The position numbers were made by a program, and so were the translations under genes. Positions 1 through 11,700 of a stretch of 64,000 nucleotides of DNA are shown here, piece after piece. Numbering within the stretch: the stretch's first letter is position 1; each line of letters opens with the position of its first letter. Origin of the DNA: Heterodera schachtii (lineage: Eukaryota; Nematoda; Chromadorea; Rhabditida; Heteroderidae); NCBI GenBank assembly GCA_023374025.1, contig SIJG01000008.1, positions 2,884,557 to 2,948,556 on the forward strand, written 5' to 3'. The notes beneath the pieces were generated by a model. It saw only the letters and a list, made by a program, of their open reading frames with translations. It ran no database searches and was not told the DNA's origin.

Positions 1-2400
1 TACGTATGGACTTCGCAAATTGTGATCCGAATGACCCGAATGTAACAATGAAAATCAGCGACAACAACTCAAATGAATTGGTGAGTGGGGATGCGTTTGG
101 TGTATCAAATGGGTGGTCTTTATACTCTAGTATAATTCCAAATTGGTCAGTTTTATTTAATCGTCACCTATTGAATTAGAACCCCGGAAACTATAAAATT
201 TGCTAGGCATTTTCTTTTTTCGAGTTAATTTTTTATATTGGAAACCACTTCAAAATGGTGCTAGGACGTTTCCTAAAAACTGCCACCATGGGCGTTTCCT
301 AAAACTACCAATCCTAAAAACTGCCAAGTTGTAGAAAATAAAAATGCCAAACATATAAATTTGTTTCTTGGCTCAACTTCAACCAAATTAATATTTGATG
401 TTATCTTTCAATAGCTCTATGTGTTATCTATCAAAATATTTATAATTTTTTTGAAACCCAAGGAATAATAGATTATATCAGGGTTTCGGTCTCAAAATTT
501 TGAAAATCCTCATTTCAGCCATAAAAAATCCTCTTTTGCCACTAAAATACCTAAAAAATCCTCATTTGGCATGAAAAGTACTCATCAAACAAAATCAATT
601 AGGAGTCATATTTATCGTTTGAAACAACCACGGGGCACAAAATGAGGAAAAATCCTCAGATATCGAAACTAGCCCCAAGAATTCTCTATTATTCTTTAAA
701 ATTTCAAAAAATTTCACTGGGTTTCAAAAAAAGTATGGCATAAAATTCAGACTTAAGATTTTGTGGCATTTAATAAACATAACTTGCATTTTGGCAGTTT
801 TTAGGAAAGCCCACTTGGCAGTTTAGGAAATGCCATGGTGGCAGTTTTTGGGAAACGACCCATCACCCTTCAAAAGCATCCTACCCTCATTTGTCGTTGG
901 GAAAAAGTGGTCCATCCAAAGGATGCACCAATCCATGTTTATGCATTTTAAATTTCTAAGTCATAATAGGCAACAATAAAATTTCACAGCATGAGTTTGT
1001 GTTCCCGAAGTGGCAACTTTCTGCTCGGAATACAGCGCTTGTGCTTGGCTTCGGCATTGAACCGTTGGCAGAAAAAACATTCCATTTGCTTAATGCTAAT
1101 GAGGACGATGAACAAAATGGGTCATTGATAAACTATGGAATTAAACTTGCATGCAATATCCGGCCTCCAAATGACCATGAAAGCTATGTAATTGGAAGCG
1201 AATTTTATCAGCATAGCGTTGGAGAGGAAGCCAATTTTATAATCACCGTAAAACTGTACGACATTGAAATGGCTCATTCTTGTCGCCTAACTGGAGGCTA
1301 TGAAAATAGCATTGTAATTACGATTACAAAACACGGGTACCTTTTGAGGTAAAATTTAAGAAAAAAAAAGTTTCATCAAAAACGGCACTTCGGGCTACAA
1401 ATATTAATTTCTGAATCGGCTAAATTTTTAATCTCGAGTCCTTGATAAATTCTTTAATTTTAAAATTCAAAGACATAAATTTCCAGATAAAAAAGGCCCG
1501 AGTGCTATTTTGACAAAATTCTGTAGATTGAATTTACTTTTAATATCAGCCCCAATAGTATAATATCAAAACACCTAAAGTCACGCTTAAATGTGAAAAA
1601 AACAAAAATTTATTTAGGACATTTTATATTGAAAAATCCACTTTCATTGCAAACAATGGATTTGAATTTGATATGCGAAGTGATGTTGAAGTTGTTAATT
1701 CTTTAACAAATTCAAATGTAAATGTCGAAGCTGACCCGAGCTCAAATAGCAGCAGGTCAAATGCAAACATATATATATATATATATATATATATTTTTAT
1801 CAAAGTTATAAATCTATTAATAATAACTTATATAGAGAATTTTGGGAATTTCACCTTTTTCGTATTGTATTTTCATAAATACTAAAATTTAAATTATAAA
1901 CATAGTGATTATTAATCGCCTATTAAAAATAATATAACTGATGATAAAAAATTGTGTGTCAATTCAAAATACCAATTTCGGAGATGGCACAATTTCAAAA
2001 AGAAGAAGGTGAATAAAAATATTAGCAAAATTTGTTAAAACAATTAAACATGCATCTGCTGTTTTAATGTTGCAAAATTAAAAAAAATTTAAGACCTCCT
2101 ACCTCAACTGGAGATGGTAAAAATCGGGTAATTGTTGATGAAAAGGTTGACGGAACCCCTGACGAGATCAAGAATAGCATAACCTGTACAATTTGCATGG
2201 AGAATAAGGTGAGAATGTTAAAATATAATACTGTATTCTAAGTACTGTAGCGCAATGTGATCTTCATGCCATGTTCGCATGCTATCGTCTGTAAAAGCTG
2301 TACCGAAAAAATAATGAGTTCTAGCGCACCTGCTGGTGCCATGAAGTGCCCAATTTGTAAACAGAACATCGAAAAGATACTCCCCTTTTATCTGTCGTGA
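1..2400 (+). CDS. RING-finger protein, 3' part of gene (5' end outside window)
   Basis: Five exons can be joined with consistent phase: <1-80, 990-1348, 1618-1755, 2094-2208 and 2251-2400 (TGA). All introns have GT-AG ends. The last two exons encode a C3HC4 RING finger: CTICMENK, then NVIFMPCSHAIVCKSC, then KCPIC, with spacing C-x2-C-x11-C-x1-H-x3-C-x2-C...C-x2-C. The protein ends 12 residues after the last cysteine (KQNIEKILPFYLS), so the RING is C-terminal. RING domains of this kind bind two zinc ions and usually recruit an E2 enzyme, so the product is probably an E3 ubiquitin ligase. The roughly 190 residues before the RING are not recognised; they look beta-rich, with a short Asn/Ser-rich linker just ahead of the RING exon. 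The start lies upstream of the window. Intron 1 contains a long inverted repeat and intron 3 an (AT)n run. Confidence 0.85.
258..860. repeat. Long imperfect inverted repeat in the first visible RING-gene intron
   Basis: The left arm (about 258-345) has repeated motifs TTTCCTAAAAACTGCCA. The right arm (about 780-860) has the reverse complement, GGCAGTTTTTAGGAAA, also repeated. A second inverted pair lies inside (about 484-545 and 640-690, AAAATCCTCA type). It looks like a nested foldback element. I could not find a clear target-site duplication. Confidence 0.55.
1769..1795. repeat. (AT)n microsatellite
   Basis: A run of alternating A and T lies just inside the RING-gene intron that follows the exon ending at 1755. 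It is simple sequence with no coding role. Confidence 0.9.
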
Positions 2401-2648
2401 ACCAACAGATTTTGCGGAACGAACAGTGATGGATGGATACCACATCATGGAAAAACAGACTCTTATCGTGAAAAAATTTTGATATATTCATTTATTTTTT
2501 ATTTCCTCGAAAAGGATTTTGTTAGTCTATTGTTGCATAAAAATGTATATCCTTTAAATGACTCAATTAAAATTGAAATGAGTTTTTATAACTGAAATTA
2601 ACAGTATGCCCTCGCTACTCCTCCTCCACTCAATTGAATTGTAAGGAT

Positions 2649-2887
2649 TAGAGACCGGACGGGATCGGGGCACCGCGTGATTTTTCGGGATCCTGACCTC
2701 GGGATTAAACACGGTATCCCGAACTGTTGATCCATCCCGAACGTTTTTTTCCAAAAACTTCGGATTGTTTATCCCGAACTCGGGATCCGTCCGGATTGTT
2801 TTTCCTGAAATCTTTGGGATTGATCGGGACCTGTTTCGGTCGTGATCCTGTATCGGTATCCCTCCAACCCCAATTGTCCGGTTTCTA
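2649..2887. mobile_element. Small hAT-like non-autonomous element, 239 bp
   Basis: It begins TAGAGACCGGAC and ends GTCCGGTTTCTA, which is inverted with one mismatch. It is flanked by GTAAGGAT (2641-2648) and GTAACGAT (2888-2895), an 8-bp target duplication with one mismatch. The interior is built of CGGGATCC/CCCGAAC words. A 3'-end relic of the same family is at about 5160-5245, with related words at 35395-35465 and 48400-48430. There is no coding capacity; the reading frames across it are artefacts of the repeat. Confidence 0.7.
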
Positions 2888-2963
2888 GTAACGATTTGAG
2901 CCGAGTTACAATTTGCCAATAAGTAATCAATTGCAAAAAACTGCTTTCGTTGTCCTTCGGTAG

Positions 2964-3104
2964 GAATTGACGTTTATCCGCTATGAAAATTCAACAATTT
3001 GTGTTGGTCCGCAACGGCCGTCCAAATTTTGGGTCCAAAGAAACCGCGAGAATGCCATTGAGTGGTTTATAGAAAACGAAATGCATCAAATTGTTGGGAG
3101 ATAA
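2964..3104 (+). pseudogene. Fragment of an F-box-family gene (last exon only)
   Basis: A 46-codon open stretch starts ELTFIRYENS and ends with TAA. It matches the C-terminal exon of the F-box-family copy on the minus strand at 26366-26635 (shared pattern ELT-IR, RPSKFW/RPNF, AIEWFIENEMHQIV versus AAEWLMEDEMHRIV). An in-frame TAG directly precedes it and no upstream exons of the family are found, so it is a relic. Confidence 0.65.
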
Positions 3105-5460
3105 CTTTTTGGATGTATTTATTTGATTAACGAGTATTTTTTATATGAAAATTTTTTAAAAGCAACATTAATACAATTTATTCCGTTTTCTTGACGTTTA
3201 GTCCGCATTTAAGATTTTAAGAATCATTAACACAGAGTTTAATTTTGTTTTTTCTTCCTCAATTTAAAGCGAATTTTTGCTGCCCTTATAAATATATTTG
3301 TATAATCAACTCCTTAGCCCAAATTCAAAAAGAATCTCAATAAGTTTATTACTGAGAGGCTTAGGATTGTTTAAAAAAATACTTTTTCTGGAGCTTTAAT
3401 GTATGATAAAATTACTGATACTATAATTTGATAAAATAGCGAGGAATTAGACAAATGAAAAATTGAAAAGAACAAAGGAAATTTTCGAATGCATATTTTT
3501 CATATTTCTGGGTTTTACTACATGTCATATAAAAACATATTGCACATATTTTGGGGGTTTGGCATATATTTTGCACTTGTTTTGGCATTTCAATAAAATG
3601 TGAATAAAATAAATTTATCCATTCGTGATCAGCACATTAAAACAGACTAAAAAAATAACTTAAAAAAATTCAGGAGGGGTGACAAAACCTACAAGTACCA
3701 AAATTACACCCGATTGCTGAGCGGAATTGAAAAATCACTCTTTAGCAGATCAGAGTTCAATGGAACGGGGCCAAATTCTCAATAAACACAACAAATGCCT
3801 CTGAAAAATTATGGTTAGTCAGATTAATGTGCAAACGCATTTCTGCATTAAAATTTTTCGATTCTGACGTCATTATCGGTCACTAGAAATCACTATTTTG
3901 GCGACTTCGTCACTAAAATAGTTAAAAATCACTATTTTAACATTTTGTCACAATTTTGACATTTTTTGGAAAATTTCTCAACAAAAAGGCAATAAAAACG
4001 AAAAATACACCCCTAAGAATCGACTTATAAAATTTCAGAAAAATACACCCCTAAAAATCGACTCAAAAATTTTCAAAAATACACTCCTAAGAAATGAAAA
4101 TTTTCTCAAAAATTCTTCTCCCAAATTTTTTTTTCTTGACAAAATTTTTGATTTAAAAAATGTCAATATTTGCTAAGAGAATCTTATAAAGGAAATGTAG
4201 CTCATTTGCAACTGCACTAGTGAAAAAAAATATTAGTTTTATTCTATTTTTGGCTGAAATTATGTCACTATTCGTCACTTTTCGGGCTTTTTTTTCACTA
4301 TTTTGTCACTATTTTGACATTTTGTCACTATTTTGGCATTTTTACGCACTATTTTAGTTAACTATTTCGGGATTTTTCTTCACTAAAATTCAGGTCCCTA
4401 GTCATCACTCACATGTACGCCACACTGTTGATCAGCCAAGTTGAGTGCAATTTATATGAGAAAAATATACAATTACTTTCTGAGAAATATTAATTATGAT
4501 TAGTTATTTATTTCTTCCATATCAAATATAATATATTTGCATTTTTACAACAAAAAAAAAACTTTTTTTATCAGCAATGAAACTTTTCCTATTATTCTTT
4601 TCAGTTGTATTTTTAATTTCTTAAATTGAAATTAGAGCGGAAAAGATAAAAGTGCAACAAAAAACATTTGACTAAATATTTGGAGAAAAACTGTAAGAAA
4701 AAAGTGTATTTTTTGCTCATAATTTTTTTCCGATTCGCAACAAATAGCCGGAGAAAATTTGAAAATTTTGAGCCGATTTGGTAACAAATTTGCAAAAAGA
4801 TCAGTTTTGGGTTTTTTTGGCAAATTTTTTAATTGATATTTTATTTTTATTTTATTTTTTATTTTTGATTTATTAATTGACCTAACAATAAGTTTATTTT
4901 GCTTATTTTCGTTAAAATATTGGCACCCCTTTTGCTGGCAATGTGACTAAAGAAGATGTCGTTGACAAAGCCGCACATGGCACATCATTCAGCTTTTTGT
5001 AATTGAATAAACGGATAAACAAAACGAAGCAATGGGAAAAGGGACAAATAAAAATGGAGAAAAAAGATCATTTATGCCCATTTTTAGCACAAAATTAATT
5101 TCCAAATTCAACTTTTTACTACCGAACGATAAAACGAGTAATTAGCAAAAGTAAATATTTGAACCCCGCGGGATTTTCGGGATTCCAAGGCATTAAATTT
5201 GGGATCCCGACCCCGGGGATCCGTCCGGTCCCAGTTTCTCTAGTATGTAATTGGTTGGAATAATACTTAAAAACAGATTTTTGTTTTGTATTTTTTAGTC
5301 CTTATTTAACAATCGTCTCTATATTTTCCTATTTTCCTATTTTTCAAAATTTTCAATACTAAAAATTAAAATTTTCATCTGTTAAGAGAAGGTGTTTGCA
5401 CGACAATTATTCTAACTTTTTCTGACACCAATTGGAAACGGCAAAGTGTGCTTTAATTGG
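3105..5460. other. Gene-poor, AT-rich spacer with decayed repeats
   Basis: I see no supportable gene. About 3870-4410 is an element-like block with inverted arms made of TCACTATTTTG-type words on both sides, carrying AAAAATACACCCCTAAGAATCG-type words in its middle that recur elsewhere in the window. About 5155-5245 is a truncated relic of the CGGGATCC element family. The short minus-strand frames at 4613-4823 are A/T-run translations and are not accepted. Confidence 0.5.
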
Positions 5461-5467
5461 CACAAAA

Positions 5468-7035
5468 ATGAACCGACGGTAAGGAATTTAAAAATTTAAA
5501 ATATTTGCCTAAATTTTTCTGCACAATTTCAGCTGGATTTGCAGCGACATTTGGCTGGACATTCTGCCTCTTTTTGATCGCGTTCAACTCGGCCTCAAAA
5601 TGGGGCTGCTTTCTGTCCGTTTCGATGTTTTGGTGGACAAATATTTCGGTGGCAAAAGTGAATTGACAATTTGGCGTCCGATCACTGTTCACAAGGACAT
5701 TGACGCGGAAGCACCACAACTTTTCGTCAACGATTCTGTGGCATTTCCATTGCCCGAACGTCCGCTGCCAACCAAAATTCGCTTTCAATACATGGAAATA
5801 TTGTAAATCTGAGTTTTTTCGACTGAATTTTCACTATAATTTTTTAAAATATTTAAAAATCCATATTTGTCAGAAAAATAATTAAAATTTTTTTTAAAAT
5901 TTCTTCCTAAATAAATTAGAAAACTAAAAAATTTTTATTTTTTCGAAAAAAATTCCGTGGAGGGGTGAAATTTAGTGAACCCAAAAAATAATTTAAAAAA
6001 ATTAAAGCATCGTTGTCCGCAGAAAAAGCATCATTTCTTTTTCAGGTACATTGACCACTCTGTCCTCGCTTTTCTCCGTGCCAACAAACAAATTTTCGAC
6101 AAAGGCACCAATTTGAATTTTAAATTGTCGTCGTTTTTATGCGGAACAGCGGCTGTCGAGCCGATTTGGGACCTTTTGGCCCATGAAATTTGGCCCATTT
6201 TTGCGACGAACATCCGTCGCTTAGGCTTCTACAATGGTGATCACCTGGACAATTTGCGTCGTCGCATCTCGGCGACAATGCTCACCGATCTCAATCAGCA
6301 GATGAATCAAATCGACTCGGGTGAACTGTTCCCCACTGGGAGTGCTGATGATGGGCCAAACGCAACTGCTGGCCAAGTGTTGTCCAAATGGCTGCACACT
6401 CCGATCACTGATGGGCAGCCGAAACAATTGCATTGCAGTGATCATTGTTCGGGCATGAAATTGGACTGGATCAGCACGTTCAAAGAGGTGGGTGATGGCC
6501 AAATTTTATTAAAATCACCAAAGGAACGGGGGGGGGGGCTTTGAAAAAGCCCGGTAAAGCGGGGCCATGGATTTAGGGATTAGACACGGATGGATATTCC
6601 GGCTCAAAAATCCCGTTTTGACGGCATTCGGCCCTAGCTCTGTTGCATTTTCCGAAACCTACAAGCAATAACGGTACCATGGCCCTGGTAAAATGATGTC
6701 CGGTCTCTAAAACCAGTGTGTGGTACCATCGAAAAGTCACATTTGCAATCAGTTTTTCCTCTTTTGAGGAATTTCTCCGTGCCACCACTCCGGCCAGTTA
6801 CAACATTCAACTTCATTTGTGCTCAATGCCAGAAAAGCCGTTTGAATTGGTGAATGAACGAACTCAAGAACGGCTGACACTGGAGAAAATTGACGGCAAT
6901 GTTTTGATCAGCTATTGGTTGCTGAAGCGATGGCCAATCGCCGGGGAGACGGCGGCGGTTCAGCGCAATTACCAAAATTCGAACAAATTGAACAATGTCC
7001 GCTTTTGCATTCGCAGTGCTAACTGCGTTGGGTGA
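5468..7035 (+). CDS. F-box-like nematode family protein (copy F1)
   Basis: Probable exons are 5468-5478 (short start exon, ATG at 5468), 5533-5802, 6046-about 6487 and about 6737/6753-7035. Exon 1 ends in phase 2, as in copy F2. The second exon opens WICSDIWLDILPLFDRVQLGLK and runs to the conserved PLPERPLPTKIRF. The third starts YIDHSVLAFLR and contains ISATMLTDL and SKWLHTPITDGQPKQL. The last starts FSSFEEFLRATTPASYNI and contains NERTQERLTLEK. I recall this layout from a large family in plant-parasitic nematodes annotated as F-box proteins; such proteins are usually substrate adaptors in SCF ubiquitin ligases. The third splice junction is not clean: an intronic insertion (about 6570-6720) lies between the exons and the donor at 6487 does not match the phase of the best acceptor. 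A further small exon at 7084-7170 is possible. Confidence 0.75.
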
Positions 7036-7039
7036 GAAG

Positions 7040-7818
7040 CGGCAGCATTTTCCTGTTTTTAACTGTTTGAGGAATTAATTTAGGCAATTATCTCCACAAA
7101 CGGCGGACCAAAGAAAACGATAAAGTCATGTCAAGTCCCACCGTGGATTTGGAAATGTTCCATTACCTATGATGGAATCAATTAAGGAAATTATTGAGTT
7201 GATGCCAACTTATAATGATTTTGATTGTGCTATATACTTTTATTTGTCAGTTTTTTGAATATTTTATTCAAAATGAATATGTGTTTTTTTTGTTGCAATA
7301 AATACATGGGAAAAATAATTCATTGCATAATCAGTCGGCGGATAAAGCATTTAAATTTCAAATCAACTTTGAAAAAATCTTTTTCAGTTTTTGCCTTTGT
7401 TCAATACATCTTTTAAATGGAGAAATTTATTATTATCATTTTATTGAATGAATTAAAATTTGACTAAAAAGCCAAAAACATATGTATTCTTTCATTATTT
7501 AGTAAACAAAAAGGAAAAATAATTAACGTAAAAAATAAAAATGGAGAATTTGTGGCTATTTTAGAGCAATTATACAATTTCTTTTATTTCTTAATGAAAG
7601 AAATTTTATGGATATAAATAATTATCTCAAAAAATACAAAAAAACATGCATATTGATAAAGTTTTTGTTACATAATTTTCTTAATTTATGTAAAAAATCT
7701 CCAGCTATTGAAACCTTAAAATAACTAAAATGAAACCTTGAAAAATAACAAAAATTATTTTGTGTTTTTATTTAAATTTTATGATTAATTAATTTTTGTA
7801 TCAAATTACTATTTTTAG
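7040..7818. other. AT-rich spacer, possible extra exon
   Basis: The stretch 7084-7170 follows a good acceptor (TTTAG) and could extend F1, ending MFHYL. A small open stretch starting at ATG 7172 (MESIKEIIELMPTYNDFD) might instead be the first exon of the tentative gene at 7819-8263. From about 7260 to 7818 I see only A/T-rich sequence. Confidence 0.3.
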
Positions 7819-8263
7819 CTCATAATATTCAGCAGTATAGTGCAACAACTGTTCAAGCATTTAGTAATTTGATGCAAAACCTTTGCTCTTCTCGCATGAA
7901 TAAGAAGTGGTTTTGGCGAGTGTGTAGGTCAATTAAGTTAATTAATTAGTTAATTGAGCGACGAATAGCAGCAAATGATGGCTGAGATCATTCATTCATT
8001 TTTCCCAAATGCAAATTATTTGGCACTTTTTTTTGACGAACTTCATTTCAGAGAATAATTCAAAGAATTTAAACAATGCTAAAAATGGTCCCCAGGAAAC
8101 GCCCTTCCCCCTGTTGTTGTTTTTTTTGCTAATTATAATATGATTCAGCCGGGCGAATCCTCTCGGGAACTGGGCCAACTTTTTATGGCAAAGCAATGCG
8201 CTCAAGTTTTATTTTGAAAACAAAGACAAATACCTGAAATTTCTGTTCAATGAAATTTGTTTG
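7819..8263 (+). CDS. Two tentative exons of an unrecognised gene
   Basis: Exon 7819-7927 follows the acceptor TTTTTAG and ends at AG before GTCAAT; it reads HNIQQYSATTVQAFSNLM and then NKKWFWRVC. Exon 8149-8263 follows TGATTCAG and ends before GTAAAA; it reads RANPLGNWANFLWQ and then KFLFNEICL. The phases (2, then 0) agree, and the composition is protein-like. The start and further exons are not settled; a hydrophobic stretch at about 8355-8440 could be another exon. No family is recognised. Confidence 0.4.
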
Positions 8264-8792
8264 GTAAAAAAAACAAAAAATTAAATATTAAATTTTTCAA
8301 ATTAATAAAGATTGTTGTAAGAATGAAATGATAATCACTTACCAAAAACATATTAGGTGGGACATTATTCGAGAATGCTTTTTCACCATATTTATCATCC
8401 AACTTTATGCCATGCTCATTTTTTCGTCATTCAAATCATTTTAGGTTTTAAATATTTGTCCTTTTTTAATTTAATAACATTCATTAAATTGTTATAATAA
8501 AATTATTATAATAAACCGAATTAAAATTATCGAATAAACTAATGTAAAATAATTTATTTATTAACGGTCTTATCAAAATTGCCCGTTTTTTATTTAATTT
8601 TTTATAATTTAAATAAAAACATTCATTTGTTCAATGCATTCGGGCCAACAACAGAATGTTATCTCAAAAGGCCACAATCATGGCTTTTGGCTTCAAAATT
8701 CACAAATAAACATTGATGGGACCATCAAATTTAAATTTGGTTTTCTTAATTACCAAAAAATTCTATGGCTAATCCGAAGTTTGATTTTATAG

Positions 8793-11700
8793 ATGAAAAA
8801 ATTAGTAATTTGTTTGCTGTTATCGTTGTCGGCAACTACAATTTCAGCGAATTGTAAGAATTTTTTAATTTAAAATTTTACTGGAATATCGGCAAAGAAT
8901 GAATGGGAATTGTACCGAAATTTTTAATTTGTCGCCCAAATTAACCAAATTCACAATGCTTTAAACTTGGCGATGCCAAAATGTCCTATTTTCCATAGAT
9001 TATGCCGACACAAAAAAGATGGTCGAAGCTTTTGGGCAATTTACGGCTGCAACCGTGGATTTGGCGGTGGCCATGCGAAAAATGTCGCCAGAAGTTGGAG
9101 TATTTGTCAAACTGCTCGAAAAAACTTCCTCCCTTGTGATGGCCGGAGTGGAGACGGTCATAAATGTACGTGTAACAAAACGTTCTGGCATATTTCTTAA
9201 GAGTGCCATTCTAACCCTCACTTTTAAAAATAAATTATATAACTTTTAAAATATTTTTATTTTAATTAAACTTTTTATTAAGTTTAAAATTAATTTAATT
9301 TATTCATTTGGGTACTTAAAATATTATGTGTTCATTTTCATTTTAACTATTTTAACTTTTTATTGTTTAATGTTAAGCCTGGATCGGATGAATACCGTTC
9401 ACTGGCCGAACTCCACCGCCTGGCCACGGTCCAATTCCGCGATGTTCAACGCGCAATTGAATTAAACCAGCACGAACAACGTTTTGGCATGCATTACATG
9501 CATTATCTTACAGTAATTATTAATTTTCTTAAACCGTTTTTGTGAACAATTAAACAAAAAGACGAACAATTTTTATTTAGAACGTGGTGCTGAGCATTGA
9601 CACAATTAATTTGATGTTTCAAGACATAACAAATCCGTCAGCGGCACATCGCAGCCACCAAGCCCGCGAATCGTTCATTCGCGAATGCAACACCGGCAAT
9701 ACGCCACGTGAAGCAATTGCGGTCGTTTTATTATAATATGTGTCAAAAAAATGAGGAACAAACAAAATTTTCAGTAAATTAATCTAAATTTTAAATAGAA
9801 GTTTTTCTTTGGTAATCAGAGGCATTTTTGGCATTAAAAATAAGCAAATTTTACAATATGAAAAAAAAGCATTGGCCATGTAAGAAAATTATCATTGATT
9901 ATTGAAATTTTGTTACAGTATTTGAACCGAGTGGCCAATTTGGAGTGCGCCATTCCCAACAAATGGGAGGCAGCAAAGTATGTGCAGCTACGAGAACTTT
10001 TTCGGCAAATTGAAAGCACTGCAGAACAGCACAGTGAATATGCAATGTACAAGAATGGTAGATTTGGAAAATAACTTAATTAATATTCTAAGCAATTGTC
10101 AAAAATAAAAAATGGATCGATTAAGAACTCTTCGAAAAATTTGGCCAAAGCAGTGCTTATCATCGCAGTCGTTTGCTGAAAAAACTTAGCCAAAGTAAAT
10201 TAATTTATTTCTTATCCAAACTGAAAATTTTAATTTCCAAATATTTTTAAATTTTTTAATTAATAAATTATTATTAAAATCAGTCGATGCATAAAATATT
10301 ATTTGAAAATCAGTGAATTCATAAATAAGAATATTTTCAAACTGAAAATTTTTCATTTCCGAATATTTTAATTATTTTTAAAATGAAATTAATATTATTT
10401 GAAAATCATTCAATTCATAAATAAGAATATTACACGAATAGTGGCATTCAGACATACAGGCTACAAACACCTCATCGCCCGGACAAATTATCGAAGCAAT
10501 TGCCAGCACCATTGGAAATCGTTTTGAAATACCGTAATAATGTTTATTTACAATAAAGAATTTAGGATAGTGTTTTTTTGTGCCAAAATGATTTAGCCGA
10601 TGGGCATAATTTAAGAACATTGGATCAATAAAATGTTTTTGAATATTTGGTCTTGGGTTAACTAAAACAATATTTATTCATGGCAGCTCATCGAGTGGAT
10701 GCCTATTGGACGCAGTTGCCGATGTTAACAAATGGCAACGTCCCATCATTTATGCAGCCGTCAACACCATACGTCTTCATGTCATTCAATTGGTTTCGAT
10801 ATGCATATTTTTTAAATATGTTTTTACACAAAAATTAAAAGACAAGCAAATTAATTCTTTTTTAATTTTTTAGGCATTTTATTATTAAAAATGTTGTAAA
10901 AAGGAGGGGGGGGGCTGTCGATTTGCCTATAAGCAACACCAGGAAAATTCGCAATTTTCAATTTGTTAGGTAATATTTCGTTTTCTGATCCTCCTTTCTA
11001 TTTCAGACTGTAATTCAAGCGGCATGCATCAACATCTCAAGGAACGGTGACCCAATCCAAACAGCACGATTGTTTGGAGAATTAAATGCCAATGTCGAGG
11101 GGATTTTCTATAAAATCGCAATTTGGCTGGAGAAAAAAATGGTAAAAAATTAATTTGATAACAATAATTTAGATATGAAATATTTATGAGGGTGACGACC
11201 GAAATTTGTATTCGACAATTTCGGTGTTTCTTTGGTAATCTAATATCAGGGCTGCAAAAAATATGCAAATGGATATTTTTTCCGGGTTTCTCCCTGCTCT
11301 AAACTGCTGAAAATCTTGAGAAATTTTTGATTTGCAATTAAAAACAACCCATAAAATCCCATAAATTTTGAGGAATAAAATCATTTTCTAGATTAAATAT
11401 TTTTATAATAATATTCATCAAAAAAATAAAAAATTTTGGGATTTGAACTTTTCTTTTTGTGGCTATTTCTCAGTTATGTTTGAAAATAAAATAAAAGTTT
11501 TAACAAATAATTTAAATAAATTTAGAAGTTGGCTTGGCCAAAAGTCACGCTCAGCAACGCCAAAGATGCCATAAAAATGGACCTAACTCACGACAATTTC
11601 AACAGTACTGCAAATCAAACCGCAAGCCTAATAATGCAAACCGCAGATTTGACAGGCGAAATTGGGTCCGTTTGTCTAATGAAAAACCATTGAATTGGTC

